A stretch of DNA of 64,000 nucleotides. Source: VRUE01 sp963703335 (GTDB lineage: Bacteria > Actinomycetota > Thermoleophilia > Solirubrobacterales > 70-9). The stretch is taken from positions 1,426,001-1,490,000 of the forward strand of contig OY969812.1 in assembly GCA_963703335.1 (NCBI GenBank), read 5' to 3'. Made by a program: the position numbers and the translations under genes. Below are positions 55,269 to 63,009 of this stretch, one piece after another (the first letter of the stretch is position 1; every line of letters begins with the position of its first letter). Below the pieces are notes generated by a model. The model saw only the letters and a program-made list of their open reading frames with translations. It ran no database searches and was not told the origin of the DNA.

Positions 55269-56090
55269 TTACTGGGCGGCGCGGGCGATCGACAATCCGC
55301 GCTCGCCGGCAGCGGCGGCAAAGGTGTAGCGGGCCTCGAGGCCGAGCGGTGCCTCCGCCAGCGAGCCGTCGGCGAAGGAAACCTCACCGCCGGCCTCGCG
55401 CACAATCAACTGCGTCGCGGCGGCATCGACTGAGCGACACGGCCGCAGTCCGATCATCGCGTCGAAGCGGCCGGCGGCAACGTAGGCGGCGGTGATCGCG
55501 ATCGAGCCGACCACGCGGATCCGGTACACACGACCGTCGAAGGCCTCAAGCGCCGGTACGGCGGCCCCCGGCTCGGCAGCCTCCAGTCCGAGCAGCTCGA
55601 GCTTGTCGCTGTCGGCGGCCACCTCGATTGGCTCGCCGTCGAGAGTTGCGCCCCCGCCCCGGCTCGCCGCGAACTCCTCGCCGGCACCGAAGTCATAGAC
55701 GTAGCCGAACTCGACGTCCGCCATCGAGTCTCCGCTGGCGACCGCGACGCTGAGGCTGTGAGAGGGGAGGGTGCGGCGGGCGTTGAGCGAGCCGTCGATC
55801 GGGTCGATCACGACCCGCACCGGTCCCCCGCCGCCGAACTCGACCTCGCCGCGCTCCTCGGAAACGGCGGAGAAGGAGGCGCCTTGCTGCGCCAGATCGT
55901 CGAGCTCGGCAAAGACGATGTCCTCGCAGCGGCGGTCGATGACGAGGGTGCGGTCGCCCCCCTCGCCGATCCCCTCATAGACGGTGCGGGCCTCGATACC
56001 GCGCACCTGATCGAAGATCTCTCGCTGCGCGGTTACGGCTCGGCGGCAGATTCCCAGCCAGTCTGCGGAGAAAACGTCCACGCGGCTCAT
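55269..56090 (-). CDS. Inositol monophosphatase-family phosphatase
   Basis: 273 residues from ATG 56090 (MSRVDVFSADWLGICRRAV). The metal-binding motifs of the family are present: the E of FSAVSEERGEVEF and VVIDPIDGSLNARRTLPSHS (DPIDGxxN), then the second acidic site in LRPCRSVDAAATQLIVREAG. Members hydrolyse inositol-1-phosphate, fructose-1,6-bisphosphate or PAP; the substrate cannot be chosen here. The C-terminal WD motif is modified (SVDAAA in place of WDxAA). It is divergent from the helicase-nuclease gene 34 bases away. Confidence 0.88.
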   Translation of the reverse strand: MSRVDVFSADWLGICRRAVTAQREIFDQVRGIEARTVYEGIGEGGDRTLVIDRRCEDIVFAELDDLAQQGASFSAVSEERGEVEFGGGGPVRVVIDPIDGSLNARRTLPSHSLSVAVASGDSMADVEFGYVYDFGAGEEFAASRGGGATLDGEPIEVAADSDKLELLGLEAAEPGAAVPALEAFDGRVYRIRVVGSIAITAAYVAAGRFDAMIGLRPCRSVDAAATQLIVREAGGEVSFADGSLAEAPLGLEARYTFAAAAGERGLSIARAAQ

Positions 56091-56124
56091 CCTATGGAGG
56101 CCGCGCACTCGCTAGCGTTGGACC

Positions 56125-59013
56125 ATGCTCGCCCTAGCCGAGACACAGCAACGCGCGGTCGCCCATGACGGCGGTCCGCTGCTCCTCGTCGGCCCGCCCG
56201 GGAGCGGCAAGACCGAGGCCCTGGCGCGCCGTTTGGCGCGGCTGGCGGACGACGGCCTCGCACCTGACCGGGTGTTGGTCCTCTGCTCCACGCGCGCCAC
56301 TGCCAAGCGGCTACGGCAAAGAGCCGAGGTGCTCCTCGACGTGCCCTATGAGGAACTCTGGATCGGCACCTGGGAGACGCTCTGCGAGCGACTGCTGCGA
56401 ACTCACTCGACGGCCGCCGGCCTTGACCCGTTCTTCGATGTCCTGGGACCGGCCGAGCGACTCGCGATCCTGCTCGATCACCTCGACAACCTGCCACTCC
56501 GCAATCAGGAAATCCGCGGCAATCCCACTGGGCTTCTCGCCCGACTTTTGTCACAGGTTGATGAGCTGAAGACAGGCACCGAGCCGCCCGAGCCTGAACT
56601 CGCCGAGTTCTGCGCCGCCCACGATCGCATCCTCGCCGAGTCGGGAAGCCTCGACCGGGCCGACGTCTTCCTGGCCCTCGGCAAGCTCCTCGAAGAGCGC
56701 CCGGACGTCGGCGCCGAGATCGCTTCCCGCTTCATCCACGTCATGGTTGACGAGTACGAGGACACGACGGCCGCGCAGCGCTCGGTTCTGGGGAGGCTTG
56801 CTGGCGAGAATCGGAACCATGTTTACGCGCTTGAGGTCAGGGACGAGGGGCGCTTGGCCGCGGGTCCTGTCGCGGGGGAGGGGGGCACTGCGGGCAGTCC
56901 ACGGGCTGTCCTCGACCCCCCTCCCCCGCGCCACCCGCGGACGAAGCGCGACTTCCATGACTTCGAGTTCGATGGCGAGGTGCTGGAGCTCGGGGAGCGG
57001 TTCCGGAAACCGACCGTGCGACTTTGGCGATGTAGCAATGAGCGGGCGCAGGCGCAGGCGGTGGCCCGGGAGGTCGAGCATTTGCTGAGCGAAGGGGCGG
57101 CGCCGGAGTCGATCTCCGTACTGGTCGACGATCCGGCGGTCGAAGGTGGGGCGGTTGCGGCGGCGATGGAGGAGCGGGGAGTTACGTTCCACCTCTCAGG
57201 GCCAGCGGCGCTGTTCCAGCGGCCCGAGGTGCGGGACGCGATTGCCTGGCTGCGCGTGCTCGCCGATCCCGAAGACTCTCCCGCCGCGGCGCGGGCGCTG
57301 ACACGGCCACCGATCGAACTGCGAGCTGCCGACCTGGCGCGACTGACGACGATCGCGAGGCGGCGCAAGGTCGACATGGTGTCGGCCTGTGAGGCGGCAT
57401 TGGAGAGTCCCCAGATCCCACCCGAGGGACGCGAGCGGATCCAAGGCTTCCTCAAGCTCTACGGGGAAGCCTCGGCTGCGATCGAAGAACGCCGCGCCGA
57501 TGTTTTTGTGCGGCGATTGATCGAGCGGGTCGGGCTGCGGCGGCAGCGGCTTTACGCCGCCGAGCCGGAGGTCGCGGAGCGGCTGCTGGGGCTCTCGCGG
57601 CTCGCTGACCTCGCCACGACCTGGACGCGGCGCGAGCCACATGGGTCGACCCGGGACTTTGTGCGCTACCTGAGCGCGGTCGCCGAGGCCGGGGTCGAGC
57701 CGGCCGGAGGTGAGGAGCCACCGTCCCCCGGCGCGGTGCAGGGACTGGCGCGGTCGGCGGCCAAGGGGACGAGCTTCGACCACGTCTTCGTGCTCGGCCC
57801 GGACTCCGAGCAGGTCCAGGCGTGTTCGACCCTGGTCCTCTCGCGAGTCGCGCGCGAAGGAGACGAGGGAAGCGAAGAGGAGGAGTTGCAGGAGGAGGAG
57901 CTGTTCGGGCCCGCCGAGGGTCTCCACGCCACCTACCGCAAGCTGCGCGAGGAGGTGCTGGAGGCGTCCTGGCGGGCGGGCCGCGAGCTCTCGGAGCCGC
58001 GCCTCGACACCGTCGTTGACGTCAACCGGGCGATCGCCCGCCACCTTGAGCTGCTGAAGCTGGCGGCGTTGGCGCAGCGGCCGGGCGAGGAGGCGACGGC
58101 GGAGGCGATCGAGGCGGTCAACGGCCTGCTGCGGCAGGTGGCGACGCCGGAGCAGCAGGCCGAGCTCGATGCCTCTCCCCTCGACGCCTACCTGCTCGAC
58201 TCCGAGCGCGAGCGCGACGGTCGCCGCAAGCTGATCGCCGCTCGCCACGAGCCCTCGCTGGAAGCCTTCCTGCCGCGCCGCGGCGACGGCGCGCTCAGCC
58301 TCTCGGCCTCCGACCTCGACCTCTACCTGACCTGCCCGCTGAAGTACAAGTTCGCGCGCGTCTTCGGCATCCCCCAGGAGCCGACGATCAACCAGCGCTT
58401 CGGCATCCTCGTCCACAACGTGCTCGAGCGCTTCCACAAGGAGTCGAGCGAGGGAGGCGAGGACGACGTCGAGCGGCTGATGGAACTCTTCGAGGCGGGC
58501 TGGCGGCGTTCCGGCTTTGGCTCCAGCGACGACGAGCTGCAGTTCCGCGACCGCGCCCGCAACGCGATGCGGCTCTACTGGGAACGCGAGCAGGAGTCCG
58601 AAGGGGAGCCGGTCTGGCTCGAGCGCAAGTTCGACATCCGCATCGGCCCCCATCACGTGCGCGGCCGCATCGACCGGGTCGACCGCCTCCCCGACGGCAC
58701 CCACGAGCTGATCGACTACAAGACCGGCGAACGCAAGAGCGAAGCCGATTTGGAGAGCGACCTGCAGCTCGCCCTCTACCGCCTCGCCGCCCGCGAGGCG
58801 TGGGGCTTGGAGGCCGGCAGCGGCAGCTACTACTACGTACTCGACGCGGAGAAGGTCGCCGCACCGGTCAGGCCCGACGACGCCGAGCGCGTGGAGCGCA
58901 CGGTGCTGGAGGTCGGCGAGGGGGTCCTCGGCCAGGACTTCGAGCCGCGGCCGGCGCCTACCACCTGCGGATGGTGTGACTATCGGCTGATTTGTCCGGC
59001 GGCTGAGAGTTAG
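56125..59013 (+). CDS. UvrD-like helicase with C-terminal RecB/Cas4-type nuclease (AdnA/AddB-like), carrying a repeat insertion
   Basis: 962 residues. Walker A GPPGSGKT at 23-30, motif Ia region LVLCSTRATAKRLR, Walker B VMVDEYED at about 207-214 (DEYED in place of DEFQD). Residues about 244-272 are encoded by a family-1 palindromic repeat, where the usual motif III (GDxxQxIY) would be; that motif is absent. The C-terminal nuclease (about 720-960) has LSASDLDLYLTCPLKYKFAR, GILVHNVLERFH, HELIDYKTGERK and cysteines in CGWCDYRLICP, the four-cysteine iron-sulfur pattern of AddB/AdnA nucleases. The role is DNA end resection or repair, presumably with an unseen partner. Motor activity may be lost; the nuclease looks intact. 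Confidence 0.85.
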   Translation: MLALAETQQRAVAHDGGPLLLVGPPGSGKTEALARRLARLADDGLAPDRVLVLCSTRATAKRLRQRAEVLLDVPYEELWIGTWETLCERLLRTHSTAAGLDPFFDVLGPAERLAILLDHLDNLPLRNQEIRGNPTGLLARLLSQVDELKTGTEPPEPELAEFCAAHDRILAESGSLDRADVFLALGKLLEERPDVGAEIASRFIHVMVDEYEDTTAAQRSVLGRLAGENRNHVYALEVRDEGRLAAGPVAGEGGTAGSPRAVLDPPPPRHPRTKRDFHDFEFDGEVLELGERFRKPTVRLWRCSNERAQAQAVAREVEHLLSEGAAPESISVLVDDPAVEGGAVAAAMEERGVTFHLSGPAALFQRPEVRDAIAWLRVLADPEDSPAAARALTRPPIELRAADLARLTTIARRRKVDMVSACEAALESPQIPPEGRERIQGFLKLYGEASAAIEERRADVFVRRLIERVGLRRQRLYAAEPEVAERLLGLSRLADLATTWTRREPHGSTRDFVRYLSAVAEAGVEPAGGEEPPSPGAVQGLARSAAKGTSFDHVFVLGPDSEQVQACSTLVLSRVAREGDEGSEEEELQEEELFGPAEGLHATYRKLREEVLEASWRAGRELSEPRLDTVVDVNRAIARHLELLKLAALAQRPGEEATAEAIEAVNGLLRQVATPEQQAELDASPLDAYLLDSERERDGRRKLIAARHEPSLEAFLPRRGDGALSLSASDLDLYLTCPLKYKFARVFGIPQEPTINQRFGILVHNVLERFHKESSEGGEDDVERLMELFEAGWRRSGFGSSDDELQFRDRARNAMRLYWEREQESEGEPVWLERKFDIRIGPHHVRGRIDRVDRLPDGTHELIDYKTGERKSEADLESDLQLALYRLAAREAWGLEAGSGSYYYVLDAEKVAAPVRPDDAERVERTVLEVGEGVLGQDFEPRPAPTTCGWCDYRLICPAAES
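56856..56942. repeat. Family-1 palindromic repeat inside the helicase gene (copy C)
   Basis: Outer stem CCGCGGGT/ACCCGCGG, the invariant TCCTGTC, then a perfect 14-bp stem GCGGGGGAGGGGGG (56872-56885) with 56916-56929, an inner loop CTGCGGGCAGTCC...TCCTCG, and the right flank GCGCCACC. The unit is about 87 bases, a multiple of three, so the host frame is kept. It encodes a Gly/Pro-rich insert. Confidence 0.9.
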
Positions 59014-59030
59014 GGACGCGACGCTTCTGG

Positions 59031-59110
59031 GCCGCGGGTCCTGTCATGTGGGAGGGGGGCCTGCGGGCAGTCCACGGGCTGTCCTCGACCCCCCTCCCAC
59101 ACGCCACCCC
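59031..59110. repeat. Family-1 palindromic repeat downstream of the helicase gene (copy D)
   Basis: Same plan as copy C: GCGGGTCCTGTC, a perfect 12-bp stem GTGGGAGGGGGG (59048-59059) with 59089-59100, nearly the same loop (CTGCGGGCAGTCCACGGG), then CGCCACCC. It begins 17 bases after the helicase stop. C and D are closer to each other than to the other copies, suggesting local duplication. Confidence 0.88.
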
Positions 59111-59133
59111 CGGCAGAGGCGTCGTCAGCCGGC

Positions 59134-59997
59134 TTACTGATCTCCCTGCTGGCGCAAAAACTGTTGGAAGTCCCGCGCGATGGAGTCCGCGGACGGAAGG
59201 TCTTCGGGACTGTTTAGCTGCTCGGATTGTTCGGCCTCTATGCGGTCGACGAGTTCCTCGATCTCGGGGTTGGCGGCGATCGCGCGGTCGATCTGTTCTT
59301 CGTAGTTGTTGGTCTCCTCCTCCAGCTCAGTCGCGTCGACGGCGATGCCGGTGAGGCCCTCGAGGCGGCGTAGCAGGGCGAGGGCCGCCTTGGGGTTTGG
59401 GACCGCGGCGACGTAGTGCGGCACCGCAGCCCAGAGTGAGGCCGAGCTCATGCCGACCTGACGGCAGCAGTCGTGGACGACGCCGACGATCCCGGTCGGC
59501 CCCTCGTAGTTGGAGCGCTGCAGGTCGAGTTCCTCGACCAGCTTCTCGTCGGAGGCGAGGCCGGTGATCGGCACCGGCAGCGTGTGCGAGACCTCGGCGA
59601 CCAGGGCGCCGAGGGTGATCACCATCTCCACACCGAGCGCATCGGCGGCGGTCGCGATCGTCTCCGAGAAAGTGCGCCAGCGCAGGTTCGGCTCGGTGCC
59701 GTCGAGCAGGACGAGGTCGCGCTCGGCGGCGGGTATCCGCACCGCGATTAGGTTGTTGTGAGGCCAGTCGATGCGCCGCGCCTGGCCCTCGCTAAGGACG
59801 ATCGTCGGCCGGGTCGCCTGGAAGTCGAAGTAGTCCTCAGCGTCCACCTCCGCGATCAGCTCGGAGTCGAAGGCATCGCCGACCGTCGTCACCGCCGTCG
59901 AAGCCGCCGCGGCGGCGTCATTCCAGCCGCGGAAGGAGCAGACCAGGATCGGCCTGCGCAGCTGCGGTACGTCCCCTTCCCATCGAAGCGATTCCAC
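59134..59997 (-). CDS. PAC2-family protein
   Basis: 287 residues from a GTG at 59997 (VESLRWEGDVPQLRRPILV). The sequence has the PAC2 pattern: CSFRGWNDAAAAASTAVTTV, FDFQATRPTIVLSEGQARRI, LVLLDGTEPNLRWRTFSETI and ITLGALVAEVSHTLPVPITG. PAC2 proteins are related to eukaryotic proteasome assembly chaperones and are widespread in actinobacteria with proteasomes, but their bacterial role is not settled. The C-terminus is an acidic helical tail (ELVDRIEAEQSEQLNSPED). It is convergent with the helicase-nuclease gene, with repeat D in between. Confidence 0.88.
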   Translation of the reverse strand: MESLRWEGDVPQLRRPILVCSFRGWNDAAAAASTAVTTVGDAFDSELIAEVDAEDYFDFQATRPTIVLSEGQARRIDWPHNNLIAVRIPAAERDLVLLDGTEPNLRWRTFSETIATAADALGVEMVITLGALVAEVSHTLPVPITGLASDEKLVEELDLQRSNYEGPTGIVGVVHDCCRQVGMSSASLWAAVPHYVAAVPNPKAALALLRRLEGLTGIAVDATELEEETNNYEEQIDRAIAANPEIEELVDRIEAEQSEQLNSPEDLPSADSIARDFQQFLRQQGDQ

Positions 59998-60033
59998 GCT
60001 TTTGAGGTTACCGATGGCCCTCTGTCGCGCTGG

Positions 60034-60405
60034 TCAGGCGGGGGTTGAAAGGGCGCGGCGGACTAGGGTGGCGGCGAAGAAGAGGACCAGAGCGGCGAAG
60101 GCTAGTTCCAGAGTCCGGGTTGGGACCTCGTTGGAAATTGCTACCCCGAGCAGAACGCCGAGGGGCGAGAGCACGCCGATCACGATGGCCTCGCGCACCC
60201 GGACGTTGCCGTAGGAGTTCTGCCTGAGAGCGCCGACGAGGGCGACGATCACGATCATCAGCAGCGAGGTCGACTCCCCCTCGACCTGGGTGAGGCCGAG
60301 GAAGATCGTCAGCGCCGGCACGAAGAGGACGCCGCCGCCGACGCCGACCAGCCCGCCGGCGAGGCCGCCGGCGAGGGCGATCAGGATCGCGGCGAGCTCG
60401 TTCAT
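60034..60405 (-). CDS. Half-size TSUP (TauE/SafE-type) membrane transporter, second half
   Basis: 123 residues from ATG 60405 (MNELAAILIALAGGLAGGLV). About four membrane segments, with the TSUP signature GLVGVGGGVLFVPALTIFLG near the N-terminus. Normal TSUP proteins are about 250 residues with two such halves; this is one half. It overlaps the preceding gene by ATGA (60402-60405), so the two halves are made together and probably assemble as a heterodimer. TSUP proteins export or import sulfite, sulfonates or similar anions; the substrate is unknown. Confidence 0.85.
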   Translation of the reverse strand: MNELAAILIALAGGLAGGLVGVGGGVLFVPALTIFLGLTQVEGESTSLLMIVIVALVGALRQNSYGNVRVREAIVIGVLSPLGVLLGVAISNEVPTRTLELAFAALVLFFAATLVRRALSTPA

Positions 60406-60785
60406 CGCACGATCAGCTCGATCGCCACCGCCACCAACAGGGCAGCGAAGAGAAGTGAGACCGCGCGCTGGGGGATGCGCTGCTGGATCGCCGTCCCGGC
60501 GATGACCCCGACGACCGCCGGAATCGTCAGCAACAAGCCGGTGACGACATGGACGTTGCCGTAGAGGCCTCCCTGGGCGAGCGCGCCGAGCAGGCCGATC
60601 AGGACGATCGCGGCGAGGCTGGTGCCGGTGGCCAAGCGCTCCCCGTAACCGAACCAGAAGATCAGCAGGGGCACGATGACCGTGCCGCCGCCGACGCCGA
60701 AGAGGCCGCTGAAGATTCCCGCCAGGGTGCCAATCACGGCGAGCTTCAGCGTGCGGTGGGGCGGCATCGCTAAGTCCTGGGGCAT
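60402..60785 (-). CDS. Half-size TSUP (TauE/SafE-type) membrane transporter, first half
   Basis: 127 residues. The TSUP signature is SGLFGVGGGTVIVPLLIFWF, followed by LATGTSLAAIVLIGLLGALA, the usual second helix pair, and about four membrane segments in all. The ATG at 60785 is used; ATG 60767 (MPPHRTLKLAVIG) is a possible internal start. It is upstream of, and overlaps, its sister half. Upstream, 20 bases separate it from the divergent trehalose-phosphatase gene. Confidence 0.85.
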   Translation of the reverse strand: MPQDLAMPPHRTLKLAVIGTLAGIFSGLFGVGGGTVIVPLLIFWFGYGERLATGTSLAAIVLIGLLGALAQGGLYGNVHVVTGLLLTIPAVVGVIAGTAIQQRIPQRAVSLLFAALLVAVAIELIVR

Positions 60786-60805
60786 CGTGCCGCGATACTA
60801 GAGCC

Positions 60806-61627
60806 GTGCCTCCCGCAGCAAAGACAGGGGAGGGCGGCGCGGGGCGCTCCCTGCTCGATCCCTTGCTCGCCGATCCGAACCACGCGGCGATCCTCACCGA
60901 CGTCGACGGGACGTTGGCGCCGATCGTCGAGCGGCCCGAGCAGGCGGCGGTGCCGGCGGAGGCCACCCGCCTGCTGGAGAGGCTGAGCGAGCGTTTCGGA
61001 TTGGTCGCCTGCATCTCGGGACGCCAGGCGCTGGAGGCACGCCGCCTGGTTGGAGTCGACCACCTCGCCTACGCCGGCAACCACGGCCTCGAGCTCCTGC
61101 TGCCGGGGGAGGAGGCCCCCCAGCTCGATCCGGCCCTCGCCGGCGACGAGCGGGCGGCGGCGGAGTTCATCGACGGGCTCGACGCTGCCGCCCTCGCCGC
61201 TGCCGGCCTGCGCCGCGAGGACAAGGGCCCGATCCAGTCCCTGCACTGGCGCGGCGCCGCGGACGAGCGGGGCGCCGAGGCGCGGGCGCACGAGATCGCC
61301 GCCGAGGCCGGCCGGGCCAAGCTGGAACCGCGTTGGGGCCGCAAGGTTCTGGAGCTGCGGCCACTGGGGGGGGGCGGCAAGGACGCCGCGGTGGCGGCCC
61401 TGCTTGCCGAGGACGGAATCGTCGCGGCGGTCTACGCCGGCGACGACCGCACCGACCTAGACGCTTTTCGCCGGCTGCGGGAGCTGCGCGAGGAAGGCCA
61501 CCTGCAACAAGCGATCTGCGTCGGTGTGATCTCGCCGGAGGCGCCACCGGAGCTGACCGAAGAGTGCGACCTCGCCGTTGACGGGCCGGAGGGCTGGCTC
61601 CGCCTGCTGGCGGAGCTGGCTGCCTAG
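60806..61627 (+). CDS. otsB: Trehalose-6-phosphate phosphatase
   Basis: 273 residues from a GTG at 60806. HAD-superfamily motif I AILTDVDGTLAPIVERPEQA (nucleophile D, acid/base D), motif II CISGRQALEARRL, the family-specific YAGNHGLELLLPG, and motif IV VYAGDDRTDLDAFRRL. It removes phosphate from trehalose-6-phosphate in the OtsAB pathway for osmotic and desiccation protection. OtsA is not in the window. Followed after 2 bases by a small membrane protein gene, likely co-transcribed. Confidence 0.92.
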   Translation: MPPAAKTGEGGAGRSLLDPLLADPNHAAILTDVDGTLAPIVERPEQAAVPAEATRLLERLSERFGLVACISGRQALEARRLVGVDHLAYAGNHGLELLLPGEEAPQLDPALAGDERAAAEFIDGLDAAALAAAGLRREDKGPIQSLHWRGAADERGAEARAHEIAAEAGRAKLEPRWGRKVLELRPLGGGGKDAAVAALLAEDGIVAAVYAGDDRTDLDAFRRLRELREEGHLQQAICVGVISPEAPPELTEECDLAVDGPEGWLRLLAELAA

Positions 61628-61629
61628 CG

Positions 61630-62142
61630 ATGCCCTTCAGCGATCTGCTGCGGGTCACGGTCCTGCTCACCGGCGCCGAGGCGACGGCCCTTGCCGGGAT
61701 CACGGCGATCACCACCAATCGCGACGCCGACACGACGACCCTCGTGGTTGCGGCGGCTTGGTGGCTCGTTGCGCTGGTAGTCGGGCTCTACCTCGGTCGG
61801 CCGTCGCGCGCTGCCGACAGCCTCCGTGATGCCCTAGCCGCTGCGCGCACCGCCACCTCCCTCCCTCCCGAGTCGCCGGCCCGAATCTCCTTCGCCCGCC
61901 TCTGGCCAATCGGCCTCACTGCGGTTGCCGCCGGAGCGCTAGGCGTCTTTTTCCCCGGCGTCGCCGCGATCGGCGCCGGCTATGCCCTGCTCGTCTCGCT
62001 TGCCTGGCACTCGCGCGAGGCCGCGGTGCTGGCGATCGAGCAGCGCGACGGCGTCAAGTTCTACGTCGTCCCCAACTCAGCCCTCCGCCCGATCCAGCTG
62101 GTTCGTGCCCCTGGCCTGCGCAGCGACCGCCTGCGCGACTAA
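61630..62142 (+). CDS. Uncharacterised small membrane protein
   Basis: 170 residues, starting ATG 61630, two bases after otsB stops. Membrane segments at about residues 8-28 (VLLTGAEATALAGITAITT is weakly hydrophobic), 38-58 (LVVAAAWWLVALVVGLYL) and 95-130 (GLTAVAAGALGVFFPGVAAI, GAGYALLVSLAW). The C-terminal part (IEQRDGVKFYVVPNSALRPI) is hydrophilic. I do not recognise the family. It ends immediately before a family-3 palindromic repeat. Confidence 0.75.
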   Translation: MPFSDLLRVTVLLTGAEATALAGITAITTNRDADTTTLVVAAAWWLVALVVGLYLGRPSRAADSLRDALAAARTATSLPPESPARISFARLWPIGLTAVAAGALGVFFPGVAAIGAGYALLVSLAWHSREAAVLAIEQRDGVKFYVVPNSALRPIQLVRAPGLRSDRLRD

Positions 62143-62144
62143 CA

Positions 62145-62189
62145 GGTGCAACGCTTTGTTCCTCCATGGGGTGCGCAAAGCGTTGCACC
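62145..62189. repeat. Family-3 palindromic repeat, intergenic copy
   Basis: A perfect 14-bp stem GGTGCAACGCTTTG (62145-62158) with CAAAGCGTTGCACC (62176-62189), around a 17-base loop. Compared with the copy at 52739, GCG/CGC in the stem has become GCT/AGC on both arms. It starts 2 bases after the upstream stop codon. Confidence 0.88.
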
Positions 62190-62229
62190 ATGGGATGATC
62201 GTGAGGTGAGGCAGGGGAGGACTCGGCGA

Positions 62230-62904
62230 ATGAGGTCACTTTCGGCGCTCGGTGCGCTGGCATTCGTCCTGTCCTTGCCCGCGACGGCGAGCGCCGTCGA
62301 ACGAACGGTCACCGTCAAGGGCTCCGCCACCCAGCAGGTCCCCAACGACGCCGCCAAACTCGGCTTCTCGGTAAGCAAGGAACGCAAGTCGCGCGAGGCC
62401 GCGCTGCGAATCGTCGCAATCCGCCTTCGCGCGGTGATCGCGGCGGTGCAAGCCACGCCCGGCATCGGCCCAGGTGATGTCACCACCGGCGAGATCTCGG
62501 TCCGCAAAACTACCCGCGGCAAACACACCATCTTCCGCGCCTCCGAGGGCATCGGCGTGGTCCTCCACCAACCCGAGCGCTCCGGCGACCTGGTCAACGC
62601 CGCCGTAGCCGCCGGCGCCACCAGCACCCGCGGCCCCGACTTCTTCCCCAGCAACCCCGAAGCCGCCTACAACAACACCCTCTTGGCCGCCTTCGACCAA
62701 GCCAAAGCAAAGGCCGCCGCGTTGGCCATTCGCGCCGGAGCCATCCTGGGACCGGCCCTGACCATCGAAGAAGGCAGCGAAGTAGTCCCGGCCCAGCCCA
62801 AGTCCGAGCGCGGCGAACTCGAATCAAGCTCTCCCGCTCCGCCCGTCAAGCCCGGAGCCTCCACAGTCACCGCCACCGTCCGCGTCGTCTTCGCTCTGGA
62901 ATAA
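62230..62904 (+). CDS. Secreted SIMPL-domain protein
   Basis: 224 residues from ATG 62230, with AGGGGAGG upstream. Signal peptide LGALAFVLSLPATASA. The mature protein has the SIMPL (DUF541) pattern: VERTVTVKGSATQQVPNDAA, AVIAAVQATPGIGPGDVTT, GEISVRKTTRG, then AYNNTLLAAFDQAKAKAAAL and a final VTATVRVVFALE strand. SIMPL proteins are periplasmic or extracellular and their function is poorly defined (oxidative-stress and signalling links are known in other bacteria). It is convergent with the PolX-type gene across a repeat. Confidence 0.87.
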   Translation: MRSLSALGALAFVLSLPATASAVERTVTVKGSATQQVPNDAAKLGFSVSKERKSREAALRIVAIRLRAVIAAVQATPGIGPGDVTTGEISVRKTTRGKHTIFRASEGIGVVLHQPERSGDLVNAAVAAGATSTRGPDFFPSNPEAAYNNTLLAAFDQAKAKAAALAIRAGAILGPALTIEEGSEVVPAQPKSERGELESSSPAPPVKPGASTVTATVRVVFALE

Positions 62905-62913
62905 GCGCCAGTC

Positions 62914-63009
62914 GCGGCGGGTGGCGCGGTTTTGGGGGACCGTCCGAGGAGGCGGCGCAGCCGCCCCCGCAGGATGGTGGCACCAAAACGGCGACAGGAC
63001 CCGCCGCGC
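62914..63009 (-). repeat. Family-1 palindromic repeat between convergent genes (copy E)
   Basis: Inverted orientation. Outer stem CGCGGCGGGT/ACCCGCCGCG, stem CCGTTTTGG/CCAAAACCG and inner hairpin GGCGGC-TGC-GCCGCC. It is nearly identical to hairpin B at 42362-42460 over about 90 bases, differing at the inner loop base and at one end. It fills the gap between the SIMPL and PolX stops and could terminate both. Confidence 0.9.

Noticed and set aside
62146..62229. Upstream start of the SIMPL protein inside the family-3 repeat
   Set aside because: The ATG at 62230 has a good ribosome site and directly starts a standard signal peptide; the longer form would add an unlikely 28-residue leader.
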